The position numbers were made by a program, and so were the translations under genes. The notes below the pieces were generated by a model. The model saw only the letters and a list, made by a program, of their open reading frames with translations, was not told where the DNA came from and did no database searches. From Anaerosoma tenue (GTDB lineage: Bacteria; Actinomycetota; Coriobacteriia; Anaerosomatales; Anaerosomataceae): a stretch of 64,000 nt of DNA. Positions 25,987 through 34,230 of this stretch are shown in pieces (positions within the stretch are counted from its first letter, which is position 1; every line of letters starts with the position of its first letter). The stretch covers positions 492,905-556,904 of the forward strand of contig NZ_JALNTY010000002.1 of assembly GCF_023161965.1 (NCBI RefSeq). The letters run 5' to 3'.

Positions 25987-26163
25987 CTACTCGGTGAGCT
26001 CGGCGGACTCGAGCGTCATGTGACACGCCCAGCACGCGCTCTGGAAGTGGCCCGCTGGCGATTCCTGCGCGGGGTTGATCGTGGTGAGCATGAAGTGCAT
26101 CGCGATCCACAGGAACAGCAGCACGCCAACGCCGACGCCGATCCAGGTTGCCGCCCTCTTCAT
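25987..26163 (-). CDS. single-heme membrane miniprotein (CxxCH)
   Basis: A 58-residue frame starting at ATG 26163 with a near-perfect ribosome site (GGAGGTCCC) directly upstream and a promoter at 26201-26230. An N-terminal MKR leads into one membrane helix (residues 6-26: TWIGVGVGVLLFLWIAMHFML). A short external part contains CWACH at 44-48, the covalent heme c attachment motif, and Met49 and His39 as possible distal ligands. It would be a membrane-anchored monoheme c-type cytochrome of minimal size. It is not part of any visible cytochrome operon and is convergent with the channel-like gene. The heme motif is a single site, so attachment is inferred. Confidence 0.8.
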   Translation of the reverse strand: MKRAATWIGVGVGVLLFLWIAMHFMLTTINPAQESPAGHFQSACWACHMTLESAELTE

Positions 26164-26200
26164 GGGACCTCCGTGCAGTAGACTTCTGCGCCCGAACTCG

Positions 26201-26230
26201 ATGATAGCGTGACGTCCCGTTGCGCGTCAG
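26201..26230 (-). promoter_or_regulatory. promoter of the heme miniprotein gene
   Basis: Minus strand: -35 CTGACG (26225-26230), 18-nt spacer, -10 TATCAT (26201-26206). Transcription would start about 30 nt before the ATG at 26163, consistent with the strong ribosome site between them. Confidence 0.5.
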
Positions 26231-26285
26231 TGGTGGCTGACCGATGATGAGGCGGAGCGTGATGCCACGACTTCGAGGGGGAGCC

Positions 26286-27017
26286 ATGGAGTTCTGGAGC
26301 AGCTACTGGTGGCCGTTGATCACTGCGATCATCGGTTTCGTGTACGTTGGCCTATTGGCGCGGCAGTGGTACACGCGTCGCAAGCCGCACCAGCTTGCGT
26401 GGGCGTTCGGCTTCCTGCTCTACGCCGTGGCCGCCTTCATGGAGTTCTACTCGGAGTTCACCCAGAACTGGGACCCTACCGTCTACCGCTTCTACATCGT
26501 CTTCGCCGCCTCGATGGTGGGCTTCCTGGGGCTTGGCACGCTGTATCTGGTGACCCGGAAGCGCACCTGGGGGCACGCCTACCTGGCCTTCAACCTCGTG
26601 ATGCTCGCGGTCTTCCTGTGGGGGGCGTTCACCACCGAGCTTCACTACGAGGCGTTGCAGCCGGGCATCGTGGTCGGCGGCGCGGGCCTGGGCGCGGCGG
26701 GCTCGTTCCCGCGCATCATGTCGCTCGCCTTCAATATCCCGGGCACGCTGCTCCTGATCGGCGGCTCGACTTACTCGATCATCCGCTTCTGGCCCAAGAA
26801 GGCGTACCGGTATCGCGTGTGGGCCAATGTGCTCATCATCATCGGCACCCTTGCGATCGCCGGGGCCGGCTCGATGGCGCGCGCCGGAGCCACGCAGGGC
26901 CTCTACTTCGCCGAGATGGTCGCCAGCGCTATCCTGCTTGCCGGCTTTCTCATGGCGAGCACGCTGCAGAAGGGAGCCGAGGCGGCCCGCACGGAGGGAC
27001 AGGGGCGTCGCACGTGA
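26286..27017 (+). CDS. seven-helix membrane protein of unknown function
   Basis: 243 residues from ATG 26286 (MEFWSSYWWPLITAII), with a GGGGGA site upstream; the in-frame sequence back to 26244 is not needed. Seven hydrophobic segments are visible, starting WPLITAIIGFVYVGLLARQ and ending AEMVASAILLAGFLMAST, with short Arg/Lys-rich loops. No retinal-lysine or other family motif is recognised. First gene of a five-gene operon: its stop overlaps the GTG of the next gene (GTGA). Confidence 0.85.
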   Translation: MEFWSSYWWPLITAIIGFVYVGLLARQWYTRRKPHQLAWAFGFLLYAVAAFMEFYSEFTQNWDPTVYRFYIVFAASMVGFLGLGTLYLVTRKRTWGHAYLAFNLVMLAVFLWGAFTTELHYEALQPGIVVGGAGLGAAGSFPRIMSLAFNIPGTLLLIGGSTYSIIRFWPKKAYRYRVWANVLIIIGTLAIAGAGSMARAGATQGLYFAEMVASAILLAGFLMASTLQKGAEAARTEGQGRRT

Positions 27018-28045
27018 ACGACCTGCTTGCCGCAACCGCACGCTCGGCGCCACTCGCCCATCGGTTCTCCAAGCTGTGGCATCCCGACTGGTACCAGGAC
27101 GGCCCCAAGCGGCGGGGCTACTTCGAAGGCTGGTACCTCAAGTGTGTGGATGCCGACGCACGGCATGCGGTTGCGCTCATCCCCGGGATCTCGCTCACGC
27201 CCGACGGAGTCGGCTCCCATGCGTTCGTGCAGCTGATCCGTGCCGGTGGGACCACAGCGTACTGGGAATACCCGGCCGAGGAGTTCCGCTTCGCGACCGA
27301 TCGCTTCGAGATCGAAGTGGGGCCCAACCGGTTCTCCTCGGAAGGCGCGTGGCTCGATGCCGATGGTGCGGCGGGTCGGCTCACAGGTGAACTGCGCTTC
27401 GGCGAGTGGGTGGGCTGGCCAGTCAGGCCGCTCTCGCCGGGTGTCATGGGTTGGTACCGGTTCGTGCCGTTCATGGAGACGTACCACGGTGTGCTCGGGC
27501 TCGATCACGCTGTGGACGGCGGTCTTGAGATCGACGGCGCCAGCCTCAGCTTCGACGGCGGGCGCGGCTACGTTGAGAAGGACTGGGGCCGATCGTTCCC
27601 GAGCGCGTGGGTCTGGGCGCAAAGCAATCACTTCGGGACGCCGGGGATCTCGATGATGATCTCGGTAGCCCGCATCCCGTGGCTCGGCGGTTCGTTCGTG
27701 GGCTACATCGTAGGGCTGCTGCACGATGGGGAGCTCCACGAGTTCACCACCTACAACGGCGCGAAGATGCGGGCGTTCTCCATCCGGGACGGTGAAGCGC
27801 GCATGGCGCTTGAGCAGGCCGGCTTGCGTCTCGAACTCACAGTCGAGGGCGCGCATCCGGGGGAACTCCGCTCGCCGGTGCTCGGCGCGATGGACGGCAC
27901 GGTGTGGGAGAGTCTCGATGCGAGCATCGGCGTGAAGCTGACCCGTGGAGACGCGCTCCTGTTCGAGGGCCGGGGGCTGCACGCGGGCGTGGAGCTCATG
28001 GATCAGGCCGGGGAGCTTGAGGCCGGTCTTACGCGGAGGAAGTAG
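27014..28045 (+). CDS. tocopherol-cyclase-like family protein
   Basis: 343 residues from GTG 27014, which overlaps the TGA of the preceding gene. Motifs of the tocopherol cyclase/TTC1-like (lipocalin-type, CrtC-related) fold: HPDWYQDGPKRRGYFEGWYLK at the N terminus (here given in part), PLSPGVMGWYRFVPFMETYHGV in the middle and YVEKDWGRSFPSAWVWAQSNHF, the family hallmark. Plant members cyclise phytyl quinols; bacterial members without the tocopherol pathway have no proven substrate. Position between a membrane protein and an acetoacetate-decarboxylase-like protein suggests chemistry on a lipid or isoprenoid. Confidence 0.85.
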   Translation: MNDLLAATARSAPLAHRFSKLWHPDWYQDGPKRRGYFEGWYLKCVDADARHAVALIPGISLTPDGVGSHAFVQLIRAGGTTAYWEYPAEEFRFATDRFEIEVGPNRFSSEGAWLDADGAAGRLTGELRFGEWVGWPVRPLSPGVMGWYRFVPFMETYHGVLGLDHAVDGGLEIDGASLSFDGGRGYVEKDWGRSFPSAWVWAQSNHFGTPGISMMISVARIPWLGGSFVGYIVGLLHDGELHEFTTYNGAKMRAFSIRDGEARMALEQAGLRLELTVEGAHPGELRSPVLGAMDGTVWESLDASIGVKLTRGDALLFEGRGLHAGVELMDQAGELEAGLTRRK

Positions 28046-28109
28046 ACGGGGCATCGCAGCACCGTCAGACTTCGACGTGTCAGCGCGCCTCACAACTGGA
28101 GACATCGCG

Positions 28110-29033
28110 ATGAGACCTGCAGACCTTCGGCGCTACGTGAGGAACACCGAGAAGACCGTCGTGCCGGGCACGGTGGCGATGCGGGTTCAGGGCATGGGCA
28201 TCCTGCGCAAGCTGCCCCGCTGGCTGCAGAACCGCATCGTCGAGCACGGGTCGCGTACCGATCCGTACATGAGCTTCATCGTGGAGCCGTACGCGGTCTT
28301 CCTGTCCTTCGAGATTACCGATCCGGACGCGGCCGGGCGGCTCCTCCCGCCGGGCTATCGCCTGCATCCTTCGGCGATGTTCGCTGACACGCCCCCGCGA
28401 CCCTGTGCGATCGTGAGCGCGTTCAACGTGCACACCAACGTCTTCTGGGGCAGCCGGGTGGAGTTCTACCTCATGGCCGAGAACGCCGAGACCGGTCTGC
28501 TCTCGTGGATCATCGAGGAATACGAGAGCAACGCCCCGAGCTACGATCCGGCAAGCGGCTTCGCACTGCCGAGCACGTCGCATTCTGTCGTCTCCACCTC
28601 GTATCGCGGTGAGGTCATCGTAGAGATGTCGAGCGAGCAGTCCGGCAACGGCCTCTCGCTCGTCGCCGACATGACGAATGCCGTGCGCACCCCGCTCGAC
28701 CAGCGCGTGTGGGTGGAGGGCAACCTCTCGGTCGACTACGGCAGCGACCTGCAGCAGTCCACCAAGCCGTTCGGTCTGATCTTCGATCCCGGGGAGATGG
28801 CCGAGGCGCTGAAGCTGCCGCTCGAGGACATCTCGCTGTGCGTGAACACGTTCGGGCGAGGCATGCTCGACCCGAAGCCCTTCGAGGCGGCGGTCTTCCC
28901 GTACGCGCAGCATTTCGTCACCACGACCTACCCCACGGCGACATCGATGCGCACGGCCGAGGATCTCGAGCGCGCGGTGGACGAGATGAACGACAGGCTG
29001 GGAGCCGTCGGAGAGAGCACATGCGAAACGTGA
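28110..29033 (+). CDS. acetoacetate-decarboxylase-superfamily-like protein
   Basis: 307 residues from ATG 28110. The middle resembles the ADC/DUF2071-type beta fold (FEITDPDAAGRLLPPGYRLHPSAMF, then VSAFNVHTNVFWGSRVEFYLMAEN). I do not see an assured Schiff-base lysine in the usual context, so decarboxylase activity is not claimed. N-terminal 45 residues are basic. The start has only a weak upstream site (TGGAGA). Its 3' end overlaps the GDSL gene by 13 nt, so the two are translationally coupled. 65 nt after the cyclase-like gene. Confidence 0.6.
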   Translation: MRPADLRRYVRNTEKTVVPGTVAMRVQGMGILRKLPRWLQNRIVEHGSRTDPYMSFIVEPYAVFLSFEITDPDAAGRLLPPGYRLHPSAMFADTPPRPCAIVSAFNVHTNVFWGSRVEFYLMAENAETGLLSWIIEEYESNAPSYDPASGFALPSTSHSVVSTSYRGEVIVEMSSEQSGNGLSLVADMTNAVRTPLDQRVWVEGNLSVDYGSDLQQSTKPFGLIFDPGEMAEALKLPLEDISLCVNTFGRGMLDPKPFEAAVFPYAQHFVTTTYPTATSMRTAEDLERAVDEMNDRLGAVGESTCET

Positions 29034-29656
29034 GGGTCGCATGTGTAGGCGACAGCATCACCCGCGGGACGTTCGCCTGGCGCCGGAGGGTCAACGCGTA
29101 CCCTGCACAGTTGCAGGAGATGCTCGGGAGCGGGTACCGCGTACGCAACTTCGGTGTGAATGCACATGCCGCACAGCGGTCCGCGGACTTCCCGTACTGG
29201 AGCAGTAAGGCGTTCGCTGAGAGCTCCTCGTTCGCTCCCCACATCGTGCTCATCATGCTCGGCACCAACGATTCCAGAGGCGACAACTGGAAGAGCCTGA
29301 GCGCGTTCGCCCACGACTATCGGGAACTGGTCGTCCACTACCTGTCCCTCGATTCACACCCGGCGGCATGGCTGCTCACGCCTCCGACGCTTTTCCGGCT
29401 CGGACGCAGCACGAAGGTCCGCTACGGCATGGACGAGCTGGCGCTGGCGGAGATGTGCGGCGCGATCAAGGAAATCGCGGACGACCTCGGCTGCGGGCTC
29501 ATCGACGTCAACGCCATCACCGCCGAGCATCCGGAGGCGCTCAGGTTCGACGGGGTGCACCCCGGAGCGGCGGGTCAGACGCTGATCGCCGAGGCGGTCT
29601 TCGAGGCGCTGTCGGGGAGCATCGCGTCTCAAGACCAAGGAGATACGCATGTCTAG
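29021..29656 (+). CDS. SGNH/GDSL hydrolase
   Basis: 211 residues from ATG 29021, with GGAGAGAG close upstream and overlapping the previous gene. Block I is VACVGDSITRG (catalytic Ser), block II FGVNAHAAQ (oxyanion Gly/Asn region), block III LGTNDSRGDN (Asn), block V RFDGVHPGAAG (catalytic Asp and His). No signal peptide, so it acts in the cytoplasm, probably as an esterase, thioesterase or lipase on the cluster intermediate. Overlaps the SDR gene start by 8 nt. Confidence 0.92.
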   Translation: MRNVRVACVGDSITRGTFAWRRRVNAYPAQLQEMLGSGYRVRNFGVNAHAAQRSADFPYWSSKAFAESSSFAPHIVLIMLGTNDSRGDNWKSLSAFAHDYRELVVHYLSLDSHPAAWLLTPPTLFRLGRSTKVRYGMDELALAEMCGAIKEIADDLGCGLIDVNAITAEHPEALRFDGVHPGAAGQTLIAEAVFEALSGSIASQDQGDTHV

Positions 29657-30473
29657 CACACTCAGCGGCAAGGTCGTGGTGATCACGGGCTCAACGCGCG
29701 GCATCGGCCGTGCGATGGCCGAGGCCTGCGCCGATGCGGGCGCGACCGTGGTGGTGAGCTCTCGCACTGTGGGCGCGGTCGATGAAACGGTGGAGGCACT
29801 CAGAGACCGCGGCGCGCAGGCTTCGGGAATACCGTGCGACGTGGCCGACCCGGCAGCGCTTGAGGCGCTGCTGGCACACGCGATCGAGACGCACGGCGGC
29901 GTAGACGTGTGGGTGAACAACGCTGGTATCTCGCTCGGCCTGCGCACTCACATCGACACGTCGCCCGACGAGATCCGTTCGATCGTGGACATCAACCTCA
30001 TCGGCACGATGCTGGCGTCCAGGATGGTGGTGCCGTACTTCGTCGAGCGTGGAAGCGGTGTGCTCATCAACGTCTCCGGCAGGGGAGGACGGGGAGACGC
30101 GGCAGCGTACACGGCCGCATACGCCGCCACCAAAGCGGGCGTGATGGTCTTCACTCGGAGCCTCGCGGCCGAGCATGAGGACGATCCCGTCTCGATCCTC
30201 GTGTTCATGCCGGGGATGGTGGACACTGACTTCTACGGCGCCGACATGGCCGTGACGCCAGGCCTGGAGCCGATCGTGGACAACGTGCGGGTCGTGCTCG
30301 ACGCCATCGGCACGCCGATCGAGGCGGTAGGTCCAGCGCTTGTGGACGCCGCATGCACCGTTCCGGGCAAGGGATCGGGTGAGGTGCGTCGTGCGGGCAG
30401 TGCCGTACGGGGCATGCTCGGCGGCTTCAAGCTGATGTGGGCACGCATCACGGGACGCATGGAACCGATGTAG
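29649..30473 (+). CDS. short-chain dehydrogenase/reductase
   Basis: 274 residues from ATG 29649 with AAGGAG 6-7 nt upstream. Classical SDR: TGSTRGIG at 13-20, NNAG near 90, S142, Y157 and K161 (YAATK), with PGMVDTDF near 190. NAD(P)H-dependent oxidation or reduction of a carbonyl/hydroxyl. Last gene of the 26.3-30.5 kb operon; convergent with the TetR gene 26 nt later. Confidence 0.95.
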   Translation: MSSTLSGKVVVITGSTRGIGRAMAEACADAGATVVVSSRTVGAVDETVEALRDRGAQASGIPCDVADPAALEALLAHAIETHGGVDVWVNNAGISLGLRTHIDTSPDEIRSIVDINLIGTMLASRMVVPYFVERGSGVLINVSGRGGRGDAAAYTAAYAATKAGVMVFTRSLAAEHEDDPVSILVFMPGMVDTDFYGADMAVTPGLEPIVDNVRVVLDAIGTPIEAVGPALVDAACTVPGKGSGEVRRAGSAVRGMLGGFKLMWARITGRMEPM

Positions 30474-30499
30474 CGGCGCCAGCGCACTGTGCGTCCCGG

Positions 30500-31078
30500 C
30501 TACACGAGCCCTACCGCGCCAAGCGCCGCCTCGATGATCGTCGGGTCGGCCGAGTCGTCAGCGAAGACATCATGCACGCATCCCGGAGCCGAGAGCGAAA
30601 GGCTTATGGGCTGCATCAGGCAGCCGAGATAGCACGACGCGAGCACGCGTGCATCGCCGTCGCGTACGCCGCCCTCCGCTCGCGCGCGCTCGATGACGCT
30701 GGCGATGATGTCGATGGGCAGGTCATCGGCGGGCATGCTGGCGAGCGCCGCGGGCGGGGCCTGCACAAGGGCGAACACAAACGCCGCGGGCCGCTCTCGA
30801 TACAGTGCGAGCACGCGGGCGGCCATCGCGCGGAGCGATTCCAGCGGTGTGTCGCGCCGCGAGGCGGCGACCAGCTCCTCCCCGAAGAGCGACATGGCCT
30901 GCAGGTGCAGCTCGCGCGCCAGGTCCTCCTTGGAGGCGAAGTGTCGGTAGAGGGCGCCCTCGGACACGCCGGCCGCCTGCGCGATATCCCGTATGCGGGT
31001 GGCGTCGTAGCCGGTGCGTGCGAAGCAGGACAGCGCAGCATCCACGATCGCCGCCTGACTGCTCGGCCTCGGTGTCAT
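30500..31078 (-). CDS. TetR family transcriptional regulator
   Basis: 192 residues. Helix-turn-helix AAIVDAALSCFARTGYDATRIRDIAQAAGVSEGALYRHFASKEDLARELH at the N terminus; a ligand-binding C terminus of about 130 residues. The ATG overlaps the TGA of the upstream nitroreductase gene (ATGA at 31075-31078), so both are made from one transcript. A palindrome overlapping the promoter of that transcript (31909-31924) is the obvious autorepression site. Confidence 0.93.
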   Translation of the reverse strand: MTPRPSSQAAIVDAALSCFARTGYDATRIRDIAQAAGVSEGALYRHFASKEDLARELHLQAMSLFGEELVAASRRDTPLESLRAMAARVLALYRERPAAFVFALVQAPPAALASMPADDLPIDIIASVIERARAEGGVRDGDARVLASCYLGCLMQPISLSLSAPGCVHDVFADDSADPTIIEAALGAVGLV

Positions 31079-31875
31079 GATGCGGTGTGGGGAACGAACC
31101 GGGCCACTTCATCGTTCCGGTCGGTGGTCCATCGTCCGGAGACACCCGCATGCTCTGCGCCAAGCTCGGCGTGGAGCATCGCGATACCGAAGTCGATCGG
31201 CGCGGTCCAGTAGACCTTCGGGGCTTCCGTGATCACGAGCGCGTCGCCGTCCATGTGCAGCCTCCATGGTTGCTTGTTGGCTCCCGAAGGGGCCAGGCGC
31301 AGGGCCGCGGCCGCCTCCCGCGCCCATGCAGGCCAGTCCCCATGACCGGGCGCGATCGTATCCATCGGCAGCCGTTTCCTGGCGCTCAGCGAAGCCCGCA
31401 TCAGCTTCTCCGAGATGCCGGTCTTGTCGGTGGCGTGTCCCAGTGCGGTGATTGCGTGCACGCGCTCGCCCTCGCCGAGTTCGGCAAGCCGGCCTGCGCG
31501 CTCGGGGTCGAAGGATGCGGCGATCCAGCACGTATCGAGCCCGAGCATGGTGGCCTCGAGGATGACCGCCTCGCCCACGTAGCCGATGTCGTGAGCTGCG
31601 TCATCCGTGCCCACGAACGCCACGAGCGACGGGGAATCCTCCACCCGTCCGTAGCTGCCCACGAGACCGGTGAACACCTCGGGCGGCGCCTGGCGGACCA
31701 GGACGGCGCGGGCGGGCGCCTCGGTGTCTGAAAGGCGCTGGCAGGTCTGATCGAGCCGGTCGAGAAGCGCGCCGTCTATCGCTTCACCGTTGTAGCGGCG
31801 GCTTGAGATCCGTGACTGCATAGCCTCGAGCCAGGCCGGATCGAGGGTGCGGGATACAGGGGGGTTGAGATGCAT
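31075..31875 (-). CDS. nitroreductase family protein
   Basis: 266 residues, starting at ATG 31875 with AGGAG 6-7 nt upstream. FMN-binding nitroreductase features: RISSRRYNGEAID near 22-35, then two tandem half-domains (YVGEAVILEATMLGLDTCWIAASF and later APSGANKQPWRLH with the Ser/Asn/Gln flavin contacts). The order of the halves resembles the nitroreductase-like proteins with TM-nitroreductase (PF14512) architecture. Probably an NAD(P)H-dependent flavin reductase with unknown natural substrate, controlled by the TetR protein made from the same transcript. Confidence 0.85.
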   Translation of the reverse strand: MHLNPPVSRTLDPAWLEAMQSRISSRRYNGEAIDGALLDRLDQTCQRLSDTEAPARAVLVRQAPPEVFTGLVGSYGRVEDSPSLVAFVGTDDAAHDIGYVGEAVILEATMLGLDTCWIAASFDPERAGRLAELGEGERVHAITALGHATDKTGISEKLMRASLSARKRLPMDTIAPGHGDWPAWAREAAAALRLAPSGANKQPWRLHMDGDALVITEAPKVYWTAPIDFGIAMLHAELGAEHAGVSGRWTTDRNDEVARFVPHTAS

Positions 31876-31908
31876 CGGGGGCTCCTATTCTTGGCGTACA
31901 CGTGGTCA

Positions 31909-31943
31909 AAGTGAGTATTCACTTACATTGGTGGCAGTGTCAA
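31909..31943 (-). promoter_or_regulatory. promoter and TetR operator of the nitroreductase-TetR transcript
   Basis: Minus strand: -35 TTGACA (31938-31943, consensus), 18-nt spacer, -10 AATACT (31914-31919). Over the -10 lies a palindrome AAGTGA-GTAT-TCACTT (31909-31924) with 6-bp perfect arms. Placement is ideal for repression by the TetR gene product encoded downstream. Confidence 0.75.
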
Positions 31944-32031
31944 GTCCTGCCTGCGCAACTGGCCCCGATGCGCCGCGTGCCCCATACGGGAATACTCCCC
32001 GTGATGCCGCCGGTGAGGGGAGAGCCGAGGA

Positions 32032-34221
32032 GTGCACGAGGAGCCGAGTGTCGCGTCTGCGCCCCGCGGCGGTGTCGTTGCGGAGGCGGTTGCCCGGGGT
32101 CTCGGTGCGCTTGACGAGCGGCAGGCTAAGACGCTGCTTGCGGAGTACGGGGTGCCGGTCCCCGAGGGCGGTCTGGCGAGCGATGCGGATGAGGCGGCAG
32201 CGCTCGCCCGCGGGCTCGACTGCCCGGTGGCGCTCAAGGCGGTGGGGTCCCACATCGGCCACAAGACCGATCGCGGGCTCGTGGCGCTCAACCTGTACGG
32301 TGATGACGCCGTGCGCGCCGCCGCTCGCGATCTCCTGGTACGCGCGGGCTGCGAGGACGCCGTGCTGCTTGTTGAGCGTATGGTGCGCGGGCAACGCGAG
32401 TTCATGCTCGGCATGAAGCGCGATCCGCTGTTCGGGCCGGTGATCCTCTTCGGCATCGGCGGCATCTTCGCCGAGGCACACAAGGACATCGCCTTTGGCG
32501 TGACGCCTCTGGAGGAGCGGGATATCGAGGGCATGCTGTCAGGCATCAGGGCGAGTTCGCTGCTCGGCGGGTTCCGCGGCATGGCGCCTGTGGACCGGGA
32601 AGCGCTGGCCGCCGCGATCCGTGCGCTCGAGCGGATCGCTGTCGACCACCCGGCCGTGGTCGAGATCGACGTGAATCCGCTCATCATCGAGGGCGCGACG
32701 CCAGTGGCGGCCGATGCGCTCGTGGTGCTCGATCCGTCAGCCGCGCAGCATCCGCCAGCTCACCGCACGTACGCCGCGCCCGATCTGTCTCCGTTGCTCG
32801 CACCGGGTTCCGTGGCGGTGATCGGCGCGTCGAATGACCTGCGCAAATGGGGCGGCTCCCTCATGCGCAACCTCATCGAGGGCGGCTTCGCGGGTCCCAT
32901 CTACCCCGTGAACGGCCGCGGCGGGACCGTGCAGGACCTGCCCGCCTTCGCGAGCGTGGCCGTTCTGCCCGAGGCGCCCGACCTGGCGCTCGTGGCGGTG
33001 AAGGCGCCGCAGGTGAACGCCGCTCTCGAGGAGTGCGGCCGGCGTGGCGTCCGCGCGGCCCTCGTGGTCGCCGCTGGCTTCTCGGAAGCGGGCGAGGAGG
33101 GTGCGGCCCTTGAGGCCGAGCTTGTTAAGACCGCCCGGCGGTGGGGCATCACGCTCATCGGTCCCAACTGCATGGGGTTGCTCTCGCTGCACAGCCATCT
33201 CCACGCCGTGGGCTTCCTTGAGTTGCGGCCGCCGGCCGGCCGCCTCAGCATCGTGTCGCAGTCGGGCAACATCGGCGTGCAGCTGGTGACAAGGGCCGAG
33301 CGGCGCGGTATCGGCATCGATGCGTACGTGAGCGTAGGCAACCAGGCGAGCACCAGCGCGCTCGACGTGCTCGACGCGATGGCCGACGAACCCAAGACCG
33401 CTGCCGCACTCGTCTACCTGGAAGGCGTCGGCGACGGACGGCACTTCTTCGATGTGGCGCGCCGCATTACGCCCAAGAAGCCGGTGGTGGTGCTCCGGGG
33501 TGGCCTGACCGAGCTCGGCGTCCGCGCGGCGGTGTCGCACACCGGTGCGATGGCGGGTGCGGCCGAGGTCTTCATGGCGGCGGCCCATCAGGCGGGATGT
33601 CTCGTGCGCACGGGCCCCGATGAGAGTCTCGATGTGGCGATGTGCCTCACCGCGCTCCCGCTTCCGAAGGGTCGACGCATCGCCGTCATGACGCTCGGAG
33701 GCGGGTGGGGCGTGCTGGCTGCCGACGAGGTGGCTCGCGCCGGCCTCGAGTTGGCGCCGCTCACGCCGGAAGTCTTCGCCGAGCTGGATGCGCTGTTGCC
33801 CGGCTACTGGAGCCGCAACAACCCGATCGACCTGGTGGCCGCCATCGGCTCGGACCTCGCGCAACGCGCGCTCACGGTGCTCGTGGAGAGCGAGGCGGTA
33901 GACGCCGTGGCGGTGCTCGGCATCCTCAACAGTCCGTCCACGGGCGCGATCGCCGACGAGGCGCTGCTCGTGGACGGCCCCGGTGGGCCGTGCCGGGGGA
34001 TGTTCAATGCCGAGGAGACCTCGTTCCTGATGCGGGTGACCGAGCTCATGGAACGTACCGGCAAGCCGATCATCAACGTCCCCCTGCGTCCGCTCGAGAC
34101 CGCGACGTTCCACGGCAGCGGCCGTTACGACGCGGTGATCGTGTACTCTCCGGTCGCGGCGATACGCGCGTTCTCGGCTCTGGCGTGGTACCGGGAGTAC
34201 GTCGACGGACGCGCGGGGTAG
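32032..34221 (+). CDS. ADP-forming acyl-CoA synthetase, single-chain (beta-alpha order)
   Basis: 729 residues from GTG 32032. Residues about 20-240 are the ATP-grasp domain (ALKAVGSHIGHKTDRGLVAL, EFMLGMKRDPLFGPVILFGIGGIF, EIDVNPLI). The CoA-binding Rossmann domain follows (VAVIGASNDLRKWGGSL near 262), then the succinyl-CoA-ligase-like domain with SHTGAMAG, where H503 is the likely phospho-histidine. Order is beta then alpha, as in several single-chain acetyl-CoA synthetases of archaea and bacteria (the reverse order also exists). It conserves energy by making ATP from an acyl-CoA, typical of amino-acid or sugar fermentation. Divergent from the nitroreductase. Confidence 0.93.
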   Translation: MHEEPSVASAPRGGVVAEAVARGLGALDERQAKTLLAEYGVPVPEGGLASDADEAAALARGLDCPVALKAVGSHIGHKTDRGLVALNLYGDDAVRAAARDLLVRAGCEDAVLLVERMVRGQREFMLGMKRDPLFGPVILFGIGGIFAEAHKDIAFGVTPLEERDIEGMLSGIRASSLLGGFRGMAPVDREALAAAIRALERIAVDHPAVVEIDVNPLIIEGATPVAADALVVLDPSAAQHPPAHRTYAAPDLSPLLAPGSVAVIGASNDLRKWGGSLMRNLIEGGFAGPIYPVNGRGGTVQDLPAFASVAVLPEAPDLALVAVKAPQVNAALEECGRRGVRAALVVAAGFSEAGEEGAALEAELVKTARRWGITLIGPNCMGLLSLHSHLHAVGFLELRPPAGRLSIVSQSGNIGVQLVTRAERRGIGIDAYVSVGNQASTSALDVLDAMADEPKTAAALVYLEGVGDGRHFFDVARRITPKKPVVVLRGGLTELGVRAAVSHTGAMAGAAEVFMAAAHQAGCLVRTGPDESLDVAMCLTALPLPKGRRIAVMTLGGGWGVLAADEVARAGLELAPLTPEVFAELDALLPGYWSRNNPIDLVAAIGSDLAQRALTVLVESEAVDAVAVLGILNSPSTGAIADEALLVDGPGGPCRGMFNAEETSFLMRVTELMERTGKPIINVPLRPLETATFHGSGRYDAVIVYSPVAAIRAFSALAWYREYVDGRAG

Positions 34222-34230
34222 CGCCCCGCC

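Noticed and set aside
26309..27013. N-terminal extension of the tocopherol-cyclase-like gene to 26309
   Set aside because: It would be a wrong-frame reading of the seven-helix gene; the GTG at 27014 overlapping the previous stop is the natural start.
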